A program made the translations under genes and the position numbers. A stretch of DNA of 64,000 bases from Sphingopyxis sp. BSN-002. GTDB taxonomy: Bacteria; Pseudomonadota; Alphaproteobacteria; Sphingomonadales; Sphingomonadaceae. The notes under the pieces were generated by a model. It was not told the DNA's origin. It ran no database searches and was given only the letters and a program-made list of their open reading frames with translations. Below are positions 35,477 through 44,521 of the stretch, one piece after another. The stretch is from the NCBI RefSeq assembly GCF_022024275.1, contig NZ_CP091804.1, forward strand, positions 2,312,501 to 2,376,500, in the 5' to 3' direction. Numbering within the stretch: position 1 is the stretch's first letter; each line of letters begins with the position of its first letter.

Positions 35477-37013
35477 ACTGACGCGGCGCGGCCTGCTTGC
35501 GGGCGGGCTGGGACTGGCCGTTAGTTCGACGGTGTCGGCGCGGACCTATATCGCGTCGGCGGAGACCCGAGTGACGGTCAATGCTCCAGTTGGCCCCTAT
35601 GTCGGATCGATCGTCGCGCCGCCGCGCGACGGTGCGCTCGCGGCGATCCGCTTTCGCGGCATCCGCTATGGTCTCGATACCGGCCGCCGCCGCTTCCGGT
35701 CGCCCGTCGTGCCGCCTGATCACCGGGAGCCCTTCGACGCTACCGGCGACTTCGCGCCCGCCTGCCCGCAGCGGGGCGACCGCTATGCGCCGGTCAGCGA
35801 AGACTGCCTGTTCCTCAACATCTGGACTCCCAACGTCTTGCCGCGGCCGTCCGACAAGCGGCCGGTGATGGTCTATTTTCACGGCGGCGCTTATTCGACC
35901 GGCAGCGTCACCGATCCGGTCAACGATGGCGCAAGGCTCGCCGCGCGCGGCGATGTCGTGTTGGTGACGGTGAACCACCGGCTGAACGCGCTCGGCTATC
36001 TTTATCTGGCAGGCCTCGACCCGCGCTTTCCCGACAGCGGCAATGCCGGGCAGCTCGATCTGATGGTCGCGCTGCAATGGGTCCAGCGGAACATCGCGGC
36101 CTTCGGCGGCGATCCGGGCAATGTCACCGTCTTCGGCCAGTCGGGCGGCGGCGCGAAGATCGCGACGCTGATGGCGATGCCCGAGGCGAAGGGCCTGTTC
36201 CACAAGGCGATCACGATGAGCGGGCAACAGGTTACCGCCTCGGGGCCGCTCAACGCGACGAAGCGCGCACAGGCGTTTCTCGATACGCTGGGGAAGGGCG
36301 TCGATCCCGCGACCGCGCCGGTCGAGCAGATCGTCGCGGCGCTCTCGGCGACCGATCCGGTGCTCGGCGGCGGCGTCTATATGGGGCCGGTGGTCGACAT
36401 GAAGCATCTGACACGCCACCCCTTCTGGCCCGACGCGCCGCCGCAGTCGCTCCGCATTCCGATGATGCTCGGCAATGTGGTGATGGAGACGCGCGCCTTT
36501 TATGCGCCGGACAGCAAGCAACTTGCGGGCCTCGGCTTCGACAATCTTGCCCAGCGCGTCGCGCCCGAGATGCGGATCGATATCGAGCCGTCATGGGTCG
36601 TGAAGCAATTCCGCGCCCGCTATCCGAAGGCCGAACCGCTCGAGCTGTTCCACCGCATCGTCACGTCGGCGCGGAGCTGGCGCGGGCAGGTCGAGGAAGC
36701 CGAAGCGCGCGATCGGGCGGGGCATCCGGGGTTCGTTTATCAGCTCGATTTCGAGAGCGCCAAGCACGCCGACGATATCGCCCTCAGCTTCGGCACGGTC
36801 GCCGACGCAACGCTCGCGCAGCAGGCGATGAGCGACCGGGTGATGGATGCCTTCGTCCGCTTCGCACGCACCGGTAATCCGGGCTGGCCCGCCTATACGC
36901 TGGCCAAGCGGCAGACGATGATCTTCGATCGCGAGAGCCGCGTCGAGAAGGATCCGCGGCAATGGGAGCGCGAGCTGTTCGCGCGCGTGCCGTATATCCA
37001 GCCGGGCAGCTAG
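35463..37013 (+). CDS. Exported type B carboxylesterase
   Basis: This 516-residue protein belongs to the carboxylesterase/cholinesterase family. It begins with a twin-arginine-like signal (LTRRGLLAGGLGLAVSS), so export to the periplasm is likely. Visible motifs are VYFHGGAYSTGS (oxyanion hole), EDCLFLNIWTP and the nucleophile elbow FGQSGGG with Ser near residue 227. It overlaps kdgK by 14 bases and so belongs to the kdu operon. Removal of acetyl, methyl or feruloyl groups from pectin is a plausible job inferred from context. Its stop overlaps the convergent gene's stop at CTAG. Confidence 0.88.
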   Translation: MSGAELTRRGLLAGGLGLAVSSTVSARTYIASAETRVTVNAPVGPYVGSIVAPPRDGALAAIRFRGIRYGLDTGRRRFRSPVVPPDHREPFDATGDFAPACPQRGDRYAPVSEDCLFLNIWTPNVLPRPSDKRPVMVYFHGGAYSTGSVTDPVNDGARLAARGDVVLVTVNHRLNALGYLYLAGLDPRFPDSGNAGQLDLMVALQWVQRNIAAFGGDPGNVTVFGQSGGGAKIATLMAMPEAKGLFHKAITMSGQQVTASGPLNATKRAQAFLDTLGKGVDPATAPVEQIVAALSATDPVLGGGVYMGPVVDMKHLTRHPFWPDAPPQSLRIPMMLGNVVMETRAFYAPDSKQLAGLGFDNLAQRVAPEMRIDIEPSWVVKQFRARYPKAEPLELFHRIVTSARSWRGQVEEAEARDRAGHPGFVYQLDFESAKHADDIALSFGTVADATLAQQAMSDRVMDAFVRFARTGNPGWPAYTLAKRQTMIFDRESRVEKDPRQWERELFARVPYIQPGS

Positions 37014-37981
37014 ACGATCTTACGCGCCGCGAGCCAGTTCCGGAACAGCTCGGGCCAGATCGCTACGGGCAGGCCGGCGGCTTTCAATATGCCGAAGCCA
37101 TGTTCGCCTTCGGCAAAATAATGCGCCTCGCACGGCACGCCGGCCGTTCGAGCGGCTTCGTGGAGGCGAAGGCTGTTTTCGATGTTCACGACGCTGTCGT
37201 TCTCGGCGTGGAGCAGGAACAGCGGCGGCATGTCGGTGCGGACGTTGCGTTCGGGCGAGTAGAGTTTCTCGCGCGCGGCGTCGGGGTTGATACCGATCAG
37301 CTTCTCGCGGCTGACCGCATGCGCAATCGCCGGGTCCATCGAGACGACGGAATAGAAGCCCGCCGATACATCGGGCCTTGCCGACAGCGCGTCGGCGGAA
37401 TCGACGGGCGCGTAAACCTTCGCGTCGAAACGCGTGAGCAGGCTGGTGGCGACCTGTCCGCCCGCAGAGAAACCGCCGAAAGCGACGCGCGCAGGATCGA
37501 TGCCGTCGGCACCCGCGCGGCTGCGTACCAGCCGCATCGCGCGCTGCGCGTCGCTCAGCGGGACGTCGGCGCCGTCGATCCAGCCGTCGCCAGGCAGGCG
37601 GTAGAAGAGGACATAGACGGTGATCCCGCGATCCTTCAGCCAGCGCGCGAGCTCATAGCCTTCCTTGTCGACCACGACGTAACGATAGCCGCCGCCGGGA
37701 GCGAGGATGACCGCGGCGCCATTGGGCTTTGCCGGGCGGAAGATGTCGAGCCGCGGGCGCGTGATCCCCTGTAGCATCCGGTCGCTCGCATCCGGATCGT
37801 CGCTGCGCTGGACGACCTGCTCGACGAGGCCGGGCGGGGGCTTGATATGGCCCCCGGGCCAGAGCGCGACGCTCGCATCGGGCGTCAGGCCCGCGGGCCG
37901 CGTCCACGCCTCTTTCGCCGCCGCGCTCGCAAAGGGCAGCGCGAGGCTTGCCGACAGCAGCGCGCGGCGGTCCAGCGTCAC
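37010..37981 (-). CDS. Exported alpha/beta hydrolase, acetylesterase-like
   Basis: This 323-residue hydrolase has an N-terminal signal (LDRRALLSASLALPFASAAA). It has the oxyanion motif LAPGGGYRYVVVDKEGYELA and the nucleophile GFSAGG (Ser near residue 170), and ends with an acid/His pair region (LHAENDSVVNIENS, FAEGEHGFGI). Similar proteins remove acetyl groups from xylan or pectin. The GTG start at 37981 overlaps the cupin gene's stop (GTGA). It is third in the lyase-cupin-hydrolase operon. An upstream in-frame start (38074) would lie inside the cupin gene. Confidence 0.85.
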   Translation of the reverse strand: MTLDRRALLSASLALPFASAAAKEAWTRPAGLTPDASVALWPGGHIKPPPGLVEQVVQRSDDPDASDRMLQGITRPRLDIFRPAKPNGAAVILAPGGGYRYVVVDKEGYELARWLKDRGITVYVLFYRLPGDGWIDGADVPLSDAQRAMRLVRSRAGADGIDPARVAFGGFSAGGQVATSLLTRFDAKVYAPVDSADALSARPDVSAGFYSVVSMDPAIAHAVSREKLIGINPDAAREKLYSPERNVRTDMPPLFLLHAENDSVVNIENSLRLHEAARTAGVPCEAHYFAEGEHGFGILKAAGLPVAIWPELFRNWLAARKIV

Positions 37982-38379
37982 GGCGCGGGCGCCTTGTTCG
38001 GATAGGCGACGATCAGCACCAGCGGTTCGCCGCCGGTCTGGCGGATGCCGACCTTGGCACCCTTGTAAAGCCACGCGGCGGTCCCCGCCTTCAGCGCCTT
38101 TTCCTCGCCATCCGAATGGACGACGCCGGTGCCCGACAGGACATAATAGATTTCGTCATGGTCGATCGGATGCACCCCGATCGCGGCGCCGACGTGCAGC
38201 GCGCGCTTGCGGAATTCGAAGCTGCGCGGGGCCGGAACGCTGTCGCTGATCCGGTAGGCGGTCGACATGCCGATCGCACCGTGCGGCGGCGCTTCCTCGC
38301 GCACCGTCGTGGCTTCGTCGATCACGACCATCGCGGGCGCAGCTGCCCCGCTCAGCAGCAGTGCGAGCAGTGCACTCAC
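37978..38379 (-). CDS. Small exported cupin-domain protein
   Basis: A 133-residue protein with a short hydrophobic signal (SALLALLLSGAAAPA) and one cupin barrel (HVGAAIGVHPIDHDEIYYVL, then GTGVVHSDGEE). The GTG start overlaps the pectate lyase stop (GTGA) and its own stop overlaps the next gene, so the three are coupled. The pectin-linked cupin KdgF opens the ring of unsaturated uronates, but this protein lacks the usual HxH pair and is exported. The reaction is therefore unknown. A periplasmic or surface role on pectin fragments is inferred. Confidence 0.78.
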   Translation of the reverse strand: MSALLALLLSGAAAPAMVVIDEATTVREEAPPHGAIGMSTAYRISDSVPAPRSFEFRKRALHVGAAIGVHPIDHDEIYYVLSGTGVVHSDGEEKALKAGTAAWLYKGAKVGIRQTGGEPLVLIVAYPNKAPAP

Positions 38380-39755
38380 TTCACGCCTCCGCGCGAATCG
38401 AGATCGCGCGCCGACAGATGTTCCTGCGGCATCGGCGCGGTCTGCGCGGGGTACATCCCCGACTTCGGCTCCATCGTCGCGAGATCCCATTCGGCCTCGA
38501 CGAAAGGCGCGCGGACGGGCGCAGCGACCTTCGGATAGGCGCTGACCTGCTTTTCGTCGTCGATCACCTGTCCGCGGCCTTCGGCGACGAAGAAGAGGAT
38601 ACGGATCTCCTCGGCGTCGCGCGCCCACGGCCGCGCGCCCGCGGTTGCGAGAACAGAGGTTTCGACATCGCGCACCGGCAGGATGTGATAGCCGCCGACC
38701 GGCGCGAGCGGCACCTTGGCGCGGATCAGCTTGGCCTGCGTCTCCCCGTAGCGGCCGAACTCGGGTAGCGCATTGCCATGGCGGTCGACCGCCAGATTGT
38801 CCTTGCCATAATAATCGAGGTCGCCGTCGCCGCCGAGCATCAGGAAGGGCAGGCCCTCGTCGGTATCGTTGCCCCCGCGCATGACATTGCCGATCGCGGT
38901 GATCTGGCCGGTCACATAGGGATGGCCGGTCCATTCGAGATTCATGAGGTTATAGTGCACCGCGCGGTGCTTCGGGTTGTAGATCAGATTGTTGATCATC
39001 AGCACCTGCGCCCCGCCCTTCACCAGTGGCGCGCGCTCGACATTATGTGCCCAGACGTTGCGGTAGAAGACGATGCCGCTGGTATTGTCATGAACGAGCG
39101 AGCCCTTGCTGTGCTCGCCCTTCGGGTGGCTCGCATCGGCGAGTCCCTCGGCGGCGAGATTGTTCGAGAAGGTAACGTTCTTGCTCGTTCCCTCGCGCCA
39201 TTCGGCGACATCCTTGCCGTTGAAGCGCGGGCCCGACGCCGACATATTCTCGTCGATTGCCCACAGAAAGGTGCAGTGATCGACGATGACGTTGTGTGCG
39301 CCGACGGTTGAAAAGGCGTCGGCTTCCCAGCCGCTTCGCTTCGGCTGGCCGTCGACCCCGGTATAGACGCGCAGATGGCGCATCACGACGTCGTGCGTCT
39401 TGAGGTCGATGCCGGTGCGGATCAGCGTGATGCCGGGACCGGGCGCGGTCTGGCCGGCGATCGTCAGCCAGGGCTCGGTAATCGTGAGCGTCTCGCGTCC
39501 CAGATCGATGACGCCGCCGACCTCGAACACGACGATGCGCGGCCCCTTCGCTTCGACCGCGGCCCTGAATGACCCCGGGCCGTCGGCCGCGAGCGTCGTC
39601 ACGCGAATGATTTTCCCGCCGCGTCCTCCTGCCGTCACCGCCGCCGGACCGACCGCGCCGGGGAAGGCGACCGTCGTCGAATCAGCTGCGAACAGGGGTG
39701 GCGGGGTCAGTGCCGGCGCCAGCAAAAGTGTCGCAAACCACAGCTTTTTCAGCAT
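38376..39755 (-). CDS. Secreted pectate lyase (parallel beta-helix, PL1-like)
   Basis: This lyase cuts polygalacturonate by beta-elimination, giving the unsaturated ends that feed KduI. The 459-residue product has a signal peptide ending near PPPLFAADS. A beta-helix domain follows with TAGGRGGKIIRVTTL, PWLTIAGQTAPGPGITLI, NVIVDHCTFLWAIDENMSAS and NLIYNPKHRAVHYNL. ATG 39755 is supported by AAGGAGAGA upstream. An operator with TGACACCGGTTACC lies 58 bases before it. The assignment to a polysaccharide lyase family is from recall of motifs. Confidence 0.88.
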   Translation of the reverse strand: MLKKLWFATLLLAPALTPPPLFAADSTTVAFPGAVGPAAVTAGGRGGKIIRVTTLAADGPGSFRAAVEAKGPRIVVFEVGGVIDLGRETLTITEPWLTIAGQTAPGPGITLIRTGIDLKTHDVVMRHLRVYTGVDGQPKRSGWEADAFSTVGAHNVIVDHCTFLWAIDENMSASGPRFNGKDVAEWREGTSKNVTFSNNLAAEGLADASHPKGEHSKGSLVHDNTSGIVFYRNVWAHNVERAPLVKGGAQVLMINNLIYNPKHRAVHYNLMNLEWTGHPYVTGQITAIGNVMRGGNDTDEGLPFLMLGGDGDLDYYGKDNLAVDRHGNALPEFGRYGETQAKLIRAKVPLAPVGGYHILPVRDVETSVLATAGARPWARDAEEIRILFFVAEGRGQVIDDEKQVSAYPKVAAPVRAPFVEAEWDLATMEPKSGMYPAQTAPMPQEHLSARDLDSRGGVK

Positions 39756-39813
39756 CGCTCTCTCCTTGTTGAAAGGGGTCTTGACATAGACGTCACAATC
39801 CTTCAATCCTTTT

Positions 39814-39827
39814 TGACACCGGTTACC
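39814..39827 (-). promoter_or_regulatory. LacI-type operator before the pectate lyase
   Basis: TGACACCGGTTACC on the + strand, an exact copy of the kduI site, lies 58 bases before the lyase ATG. The divergent TonB receptor gene has its own inverted copy 121 bases away, so the 246-base gap holds one site per promoter. Confidence 0.75.
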
Positions 39828-39948
39828 TAAGCCGGTCAAAAACAGAGCCAAGGGGGAGAGGGCGCCCTGCCAGCCGCATCGCGGCGGTCGAATGCGTACT
39901 CTCTGAAAATTCGGGACGGGCGATTGCTCGATTTGCCTGTCTCGCAAA

Positions 39949-39962
39949 GGTAACCGGTGTCA
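39949..39962 (+). promoter_or_regulatory. LacI-type operator before the TonB-dependent receptor
   Basis: GGTAACCGGTGTCA is the exact reverse complement of the kduI and lyase sites. It ends 39 bases before ATG 40002. Confidence 0.75.
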
Positions 39963-40001
39963 ATTCTTGCCAGAGGCGGGAAGGCACTGCGATAAGGGAG
40001 G

Positions 40002-42845
40002 ATGATGATGGCAATTCACAACGCGCGGGGCATTCGCACGCTCACCAGATTGGCCTGCGGCGCGTCGCTCGCGGTGCTCGCAGCTTCGCCCGCCTGGGCA
40101 CAAGATACGGCTGAGGCTGCACCCGCAGCGGAAGATGAGATCGTCGTCACCGGCTTTCGCGCCTCGCTCGAGGCGGCGCTCAACGTAAAGCGCGACTCGG
40201 TCGCAGCCGTCGATGCCGTCGTCGCCGAGGATATCGCCAAATTCCCCGACCAGAACCTCGCCGAATCGCTCCAGCGCATTCCGGGCATTTCGATCCAGCG
40301 CGACGGCGGCGAGGGCCGTGCGATCACGGTCCGCGGTCTCGGCGCGCAGTTCACCCGTGTTCGCCTGAACGGGCTGGAGACGGTTGCAACCTCGACCGAC
40401 GGTGCATCGTCGAACCGCGACCGTGCGTTCGACTTCAACGTCTTTGCGTCGGAACTCTTCAGCAGCATCGTTGTCCACAAGACCGCGGAAGCCTCGCTCG
40501 ACGAAGGTTCGCTCGGGGCGGTCGTCGACCTCAACACGGGCAACCCGCTCGGTGCGAAAGACGGCCTCCATGGCGCTCTCTCGCTCGTCGGATCGTACAA
40601 CGACCTGTCGAAGGATCTGGGGCCGCGCGTCGCGGGCCTGCTCAGCTGGCGCAATGTCGACGGTACCTTCGGCGTCTCGGTTTCGGGCGCCTATTCGAAG
40701 AGCGACACGCTCGAGCTCGGCAACAACAGCGTCCGCTGGGCGCAGGCGCGCTTCGATTCGGTCAACGGCACCAACTGCTGGACGACCGCGAACAGTGGCG
40801 GCACCTATGTGCCCGGCACCGCCTGCAATCAGGCCGCGCTTGCCTTTCACCCGCGTATTCCGCGCTACGGTGAAATCGACCACCGCCGCGAGCGCCTGGG
40901 CCTGACCGGTTCGATCCAGTTCGCGCCCACCGAAAGCACCAAGATCTCGCTCGATGCGCTCTATTCGCGGTTTCGCGAGGATCGCGAGGAAAAGTGGGGC
41001 GAGGTCCTGCTCCGGTCCAACGAACGGTCGATCAACGTCGTCAATCCGGTCTATGATTCGAACAACAACATGATCTCGGCGACGCTCAACGACGCCTGGG
41101 TCCGCACCGAACACTATCTCCGCCAGTCGAAAACCGAATTCACCCAGTTCGGCGGCAGCTGGGATCAGGATCTCGGCGACAGCTTCCGTTTCACCCTGCT
41201 CGGCGGCTTCTCGAAGTCGGATGCCGACATTCCGGTCGAGACGACGATCGTCTTCGACGACCGCGACGCGCAGGGATACAGCTACGACTATAGCGACATG
41301 AAGCGGCCGGTGCTGACCTTCGGCACCAGCGTCACCGATCCTGCGAACTTCCAGCTCGCCGAGATCCGCGACCGCCCGTCGAACGTCACCAACAAGTTCA
41401 AGACCGCGCAGCTCCGCACCGAATGGGACGTCACCGACGGCTTCCAGGTGAAGGCGGGCGGTATGTGGCGCCGTTTCAACTTCGACGCGGTCGCCTTCAC
41501 CCGCGACAGTGCGGTATGCGGCAACGGCGGCACCAGCCTCGTCACCAGCACATCGGGGACGATCGCCTGCTCGCCGACCAGCCTGTTCGGCCCGACCGCG
41601 GTCTACGGCTTCCCGGTCACTCCGGCGCTGGCCGAACTGTTCACCCTCGGCAAGGCGGGGCAGCCCTCGGGTACGACGACGCAGTGGCTGATCCCGTCCT
41701 TCCCCGCCGCGACCGATTTCACGCAGCTCTACAATCGCACGGCGGCGCCTGACACCGGCAACACGCGTGCGGTGCAGGAAACGACTTCGGGCGGCTATCT
41801 GCAGTTCGACGTCAAGGGCGAGCTCTTCGGTCTCGAATATGCGGGGAATGCCGGCATCCGCTATGCGCATACCGCGCAATCGTCGCGCGGCGTGCTGTCG
41901 GGCAGCACGGTTACCGTGAAGCGCAGCTACGACGACTGGCTGCCGTCGATGAACATCGCCCTCTATCCGGCGCACGACGTCATCGTCCGCGGCGCCATCG
42001 CCAAGGTCATCACGCGCCCGACGCTCGGCAACCTGACCCCGGGCGGCACGATCGACGGGTTCAACTATCGCATCAGCTACGGCAATCCGCAGCTCGACCC
42101 CTACCGCGCGACCAACTTCGACCTTGGCGTCGAATGGTATTTCGCGCCGGGAGCGGTGCTGTCGGCCGCGGGCTTCGTGAAAAAGGTCGAAAGCTTCCCG
42201 ATCAGCCAGGCCTTCACCGCGACCTTCGCGTCGACCGGGCTGCCGAAGGAGGCGCTGCCGCCAAGCTCGCCCGCCTTCATCAACTTCGATCCGAACCAGC
42301 TCTATACGATCACCGCGAACGTCAATGGCGCGGGTGCGACGCTGAAGGGGGTCGAGCTGGCGGCACAGGTGCCGTTCACGGCCTTCGTCGACCAAGGCTT
42401 CATCAGCCACTTCGGCATCCTCGCGAACGCGACCTTCATCAAGTCGGACGCCGACTATAATGTTCAGGGTCCGGCGACGACGCCCGGCGGCGCGCTGGTG
42501 AACGCGGTGCGTTCGGCGACGCTGTTCGGGGTGTCGAAGCGCGCCTACAACGGAACGCTCTATTACGATGATGGCGCGTTCAGCGCGCGTATCTCGGCCA
42601 GCTATCGTAGCCGGTACATCGATGCGAACAGCGGCACCGGCAACGTCTTCGAGGGCTATGGCGCGACGTGGAACATGGACGCGTCGGTCCGCTACAAGGT
42701 GACGGAATGGATGGAGCTGTCGGTCGAGGGCAACAATCTGCTCGATACCTACCGCTATCGCTTCACCGATTTCGACGCCGACCGCAATTACGAGAACAAC
42801 CATTTCGGCCGCACCATCCTGTTCGGTGCGCGCTTCAAGATGTGA
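40002..42845 (+). CDS. TonB-dependent receptor, probable pectin oligomer importer
   Basis: This outer membrane gated channel moves substrate into the periplasm with TonB energy. The 947-residue product has a signal peptide (ACGASLAVLAASPAWA), a TonB box-like DEIVVTGFRAS near residue 47, a plug domain (FPDQNLAESLQRIPGISIQR, AITVRGLGAQFTRVRLNGLE) and a 22-strand-type barrel ending in RTILFGARFKM with a terminal hydrophobic residue. Three ATGs stand in tandem (40002, 40005, 40008); the AGGGAGG site best fits 40008. Pectin specificity is inferred from the shared operator and neighbours. Confidence 0.93.
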   Translation: MMMAIHNARGIRTLTRLACGASLAVLAASPAWAQDTAEAAPAAEDEIVVTGFRASLEAALNVKRDSVAAVDAVVAEDIAKFPDQNLAESLQRIPGISIQRDGGEGRAITVRGLGAQFTRVRLNGLETVATSTDGASSNRDRAFDFNVFASELFSSIVVHKTAEASLDEGSLGAVVDLNTGNPLGAKDGLHGALSLVGSYNDLSKDLGPRVAGLLSWRNVDGTFGVSVSGAYSKSDTLELGNNSVRWAQARFDSVNGTNCWTTANSGGTYVPGTACNQAALAFHPRIPRYGEIDHRRERLGLTGSIQFAPTESTKISLDALYSRFREDREEKWGEVLLRSNERSINVVNPVYDSNNNMISATLNDAWVRTEHYLRQSKTEFTQFGGSWDQDLGDSFRFTLLGGFSKSDADIPVETTIVFDDRDAQGYSYDYSDMKRPVLTFGTSVTDPANFQLAEIRDRPSNVTNKFKTAQLRTEWDVTDGFQVKAGGMWRRFNFDAVAFTRDSAVCGNGGTSLVTSTSGTIACSPTSLFGPTAVYGFPVTPALAELFTLGKAGQPSGTTTQWLIPSFPAATDFTQLYNRTAAPDTGNTRAVQETTSGGYLQFDVKGELFGLEYAGNAGIRYAHTAQSSRGVLSGSTVTVKRSYDDWLPSMNIALYPAHDVIVRGAIAKVITRPTLGNLTPGGTIDGFNYRISYGNPQLDPYRATNFDLGVEWYFAPGAVLSAAGFVKKVESFPISQAFTATFASTGLPKEALPPSSPAFINFDPNQLYTITANVNGAGATLKGVELAAQVPFTAFVDQGFISHFGILANATFIKSDADYNVQGPATTPGGALVNAVRSATLFGVSKRAYNGTLYYDDGAFSARISASYRSRYIDANSGTGNVFEGYGATWNMDASVRYKVTEWMELSVEGNNLLDTYRYRFTDFDADRNYENNHFGRTILFGARFKM

Positions 42846-42867
42846 TGATCGACAGATAGTCCCGGAA

Positions 42868-42906
42868 AAGGCCCGGTCTTCCAAGCGAGGGCCGGGCCTT
42901 TTCTTT
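42868..42906 (+). terminator. Intrinsic terminator of the TonB receptor gene
   Basis: AAGGCCCGG (42868-42876) pairs with CCGGGCCTT (42892-42900), followed by TTCTTT. The next gene's ribosome site starts within ten bases, so the GH43 gene needs read-through or a promoter inside the terminator region. Confidence 0.85.
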
Positions 42907-42922
42907 GTCCGAGGAGAAGAAT

Positions 42923-44521
42923 GTGACCGACCGGCGCGAGATGCTGAAACTGGCGGGCGCGGGCCTGATCGCGAGCGGGCTGCCCGGCGCCGCGCGTGCG
43001 GAGGCAGCCGAGCCGTCGGCGGCGCCGGCGTCTTCTTGGGCGAGGGGCCTCGACGGCCAGCGCAAGGCCGACCTCGGCGACGGGCGTTTCCTCAATCCGA
43101 TCATGGCCGGCGACCATCCCGATCCTTCGATCCTGAAGGACGGGCGCGACTATTACATGACCTTCTCGACCTTCGATTCCTATCCGGGGCTGGTGATCTG
43201 GCATTCGCGCGATCTGGTGAACTGGCGACCGGTCGGTCCCGCGCTGACGAAGAATATCGGAGCGGTCTGGGCGCCCGAACTGGTGAAGCACAAGGGACGC
43301 TATTTTCTCTACATCCCGACCAAGGGCCCGAACACGAGCTGGGTGATCTGGGCCGACCGCATCGAAGGACCGTGGAGCGATCCCGTCGACCTGAACCTGC
43401 CGAACCATATCGATCCCGGCCATGCGGTTGGCGAGGACGGGTCGCGCTGGCTGTTCCTGTCAGGGGGCGATCGCGTGCGGCTGTCGGATGACGGGCTCAG
43501 TCGCATCGGCGATCCCGAACATGTCTATGACCCGTGGCGCTATCCGTCGGACTGGGTGGTCGAGGGATTCTCGCCCGAAGGGCCGAAAATCATGCGGCAC
43601 GGCGACCATTTCTACATGATCACCGCAGTGGGCGGCACGGCCGGGCCCCCCACCGGGCACATGGTGATCGCTGCGCGTTCGAAGTCGATCCATGGTCCCT
43701 GGGAAAATTGCCCCGCGAACCCGATCGTGCGCACGACCTCGCTGACGGAGAAATGGTGGTCGCGTGGTCATGCGACCCTGATCGAAGGCCCGGCGGGCGA
43801 CTGGTGGAGCGTTTATCACGGTTTCGAAAACGGCTATTGGACCCTCGGGCGGCAGACGCTGCTCGACCCGGTCGAGTGGACCGACGACGGCTGGTTCCGC
43901 ATGAAGGGCGGCGATCTGTCGCAGCCGATCGCCAAACCGAAAGGCGGCGTCGCGGGACCGCATGGCATGGCACTGTCGGACGATTTTGCGACGCTCGCGC
44001 TCGGCGCCAGATGGAATTTCTTCAAGCCCGCCGCCGACGAACGCAGCCGCGCGCGCGTCGAAAACAATACGCTGGTGCTGAAGGCGCGCGGCAAGGCGCC
44101 GGTCGACAGTTCGCCCTTGCTGTTGATTGCGGGCGATCAGGCGTACCGCTTCGAATGCGACATCGAGATCGCACCGGGCGGCACTGCCGGGCTGATCCTC
44201 TTCTACGACGAGCGGCTCTATTGCGGACTCGGCTTCGACGGCGAGCGCTTCGTGACGCACCAATATGGGATCGAACGCGCACGCCCCGCCAATCCGCACG
44301 GCCGCAAGATGCGGATGCGGGTCACCAACGATCGCCATATCGTCACCTATGACACCAGCGGCGACGGCGGGAAGACGTGGGTTCGCTTTGATCGCGGGAT
44401 GGAGGTGTCGGGCTATCACCACAATGTCCGCGGCGGTTTCCTGATGCTGCGGCCCGGCCTCTATTCGGCTGGTGAAGGCGAAGCGCGCTTCCGCAACTTC
44501 AAATTCGAGGCGCTCGCCTAG
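42923..44521 (+). CDS. Exported glycoside hydrolase family 43-like enzyme with C-terminal lectin-like domain
   Basis: The 532-residue product has a twin-arginine-like signal (TDRREMLKLAGAGLIASGL). It has a five-bladed propeller domain of GH43 type: MAGDHPDPSILKDGRDYYMT carries the usual Asp base, with GAVWAPELVKHKGRYFLYIP and a WWSRGHATLIEGPAGDWWSV segment. A C-terminal beta-sandwich (residues about 340-530) resembles DUF1349-type domains. GTG 42923 is chosen because GAGGAG lies six bases upstream. It probably trims arabinose or galactose side chains of pectin (inferred). Its stop overlaps uxaA's stop at CTAG. Confidence 0.87.
   Translation: MTDRREMLKLAGAGLIASGLPGAARAEAAEPSAAPASSWARGLDGQRKADLGDGRFLNPIMAGDHPDPSILKDGRDYYMTFSTFDSYPGLVIWHSRDLVNWRPVGPALTKNIGAVWAPELVKHKGRYFLYIPTKGPNTSWVIWADRIEGPWSDPVDLNLPNHIDPGHAVGEDGSRWLFLSGGDRVRLSDDGLSRIGDPEHVYDPWRYPSDWVVEGFSPEGPKIMRHGDHFYMITAVGGTAGPPTGHMVIAARSKSIHGPWENCPANPIVRTTSLTEKWWSRGHATLIEGPAGDWWSVYHGFENGYWTLGRQTLLDPVEWTDDGWFRMKGGDLSQPIAKPKGGVAGPHGMALSDDFATLALGARWNFFKPAADERSRARVENNTLVLKARGKAPVDSSPLLLIAGDQAYRFECDIEIAPGGTAGLILFYDERLYCGLGFDGERFVTHQYGIERARPANPHGRKMRMRVTNDRHIVTYDTSGDGGKTWVRFDRGMEVSGYHHNVRGGFLMLRPGLYSAGEGEARFRNFKFEALA

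Noticed and set aside
37978-38379. Naming the small cupin KdgF
   Set aside because: Same locus type, but it has a signal peptide and lacks the HxH metal pattern expected for KdgF.
39960-42884. A 974-codon antisense frame opposite the TonB-dependent receptor
   Set aside because: The receptor on + has signal peptide, plug and barrel motifs; the antisense product is low-complexity and charged, a typical shadow in GC-rich DNA.
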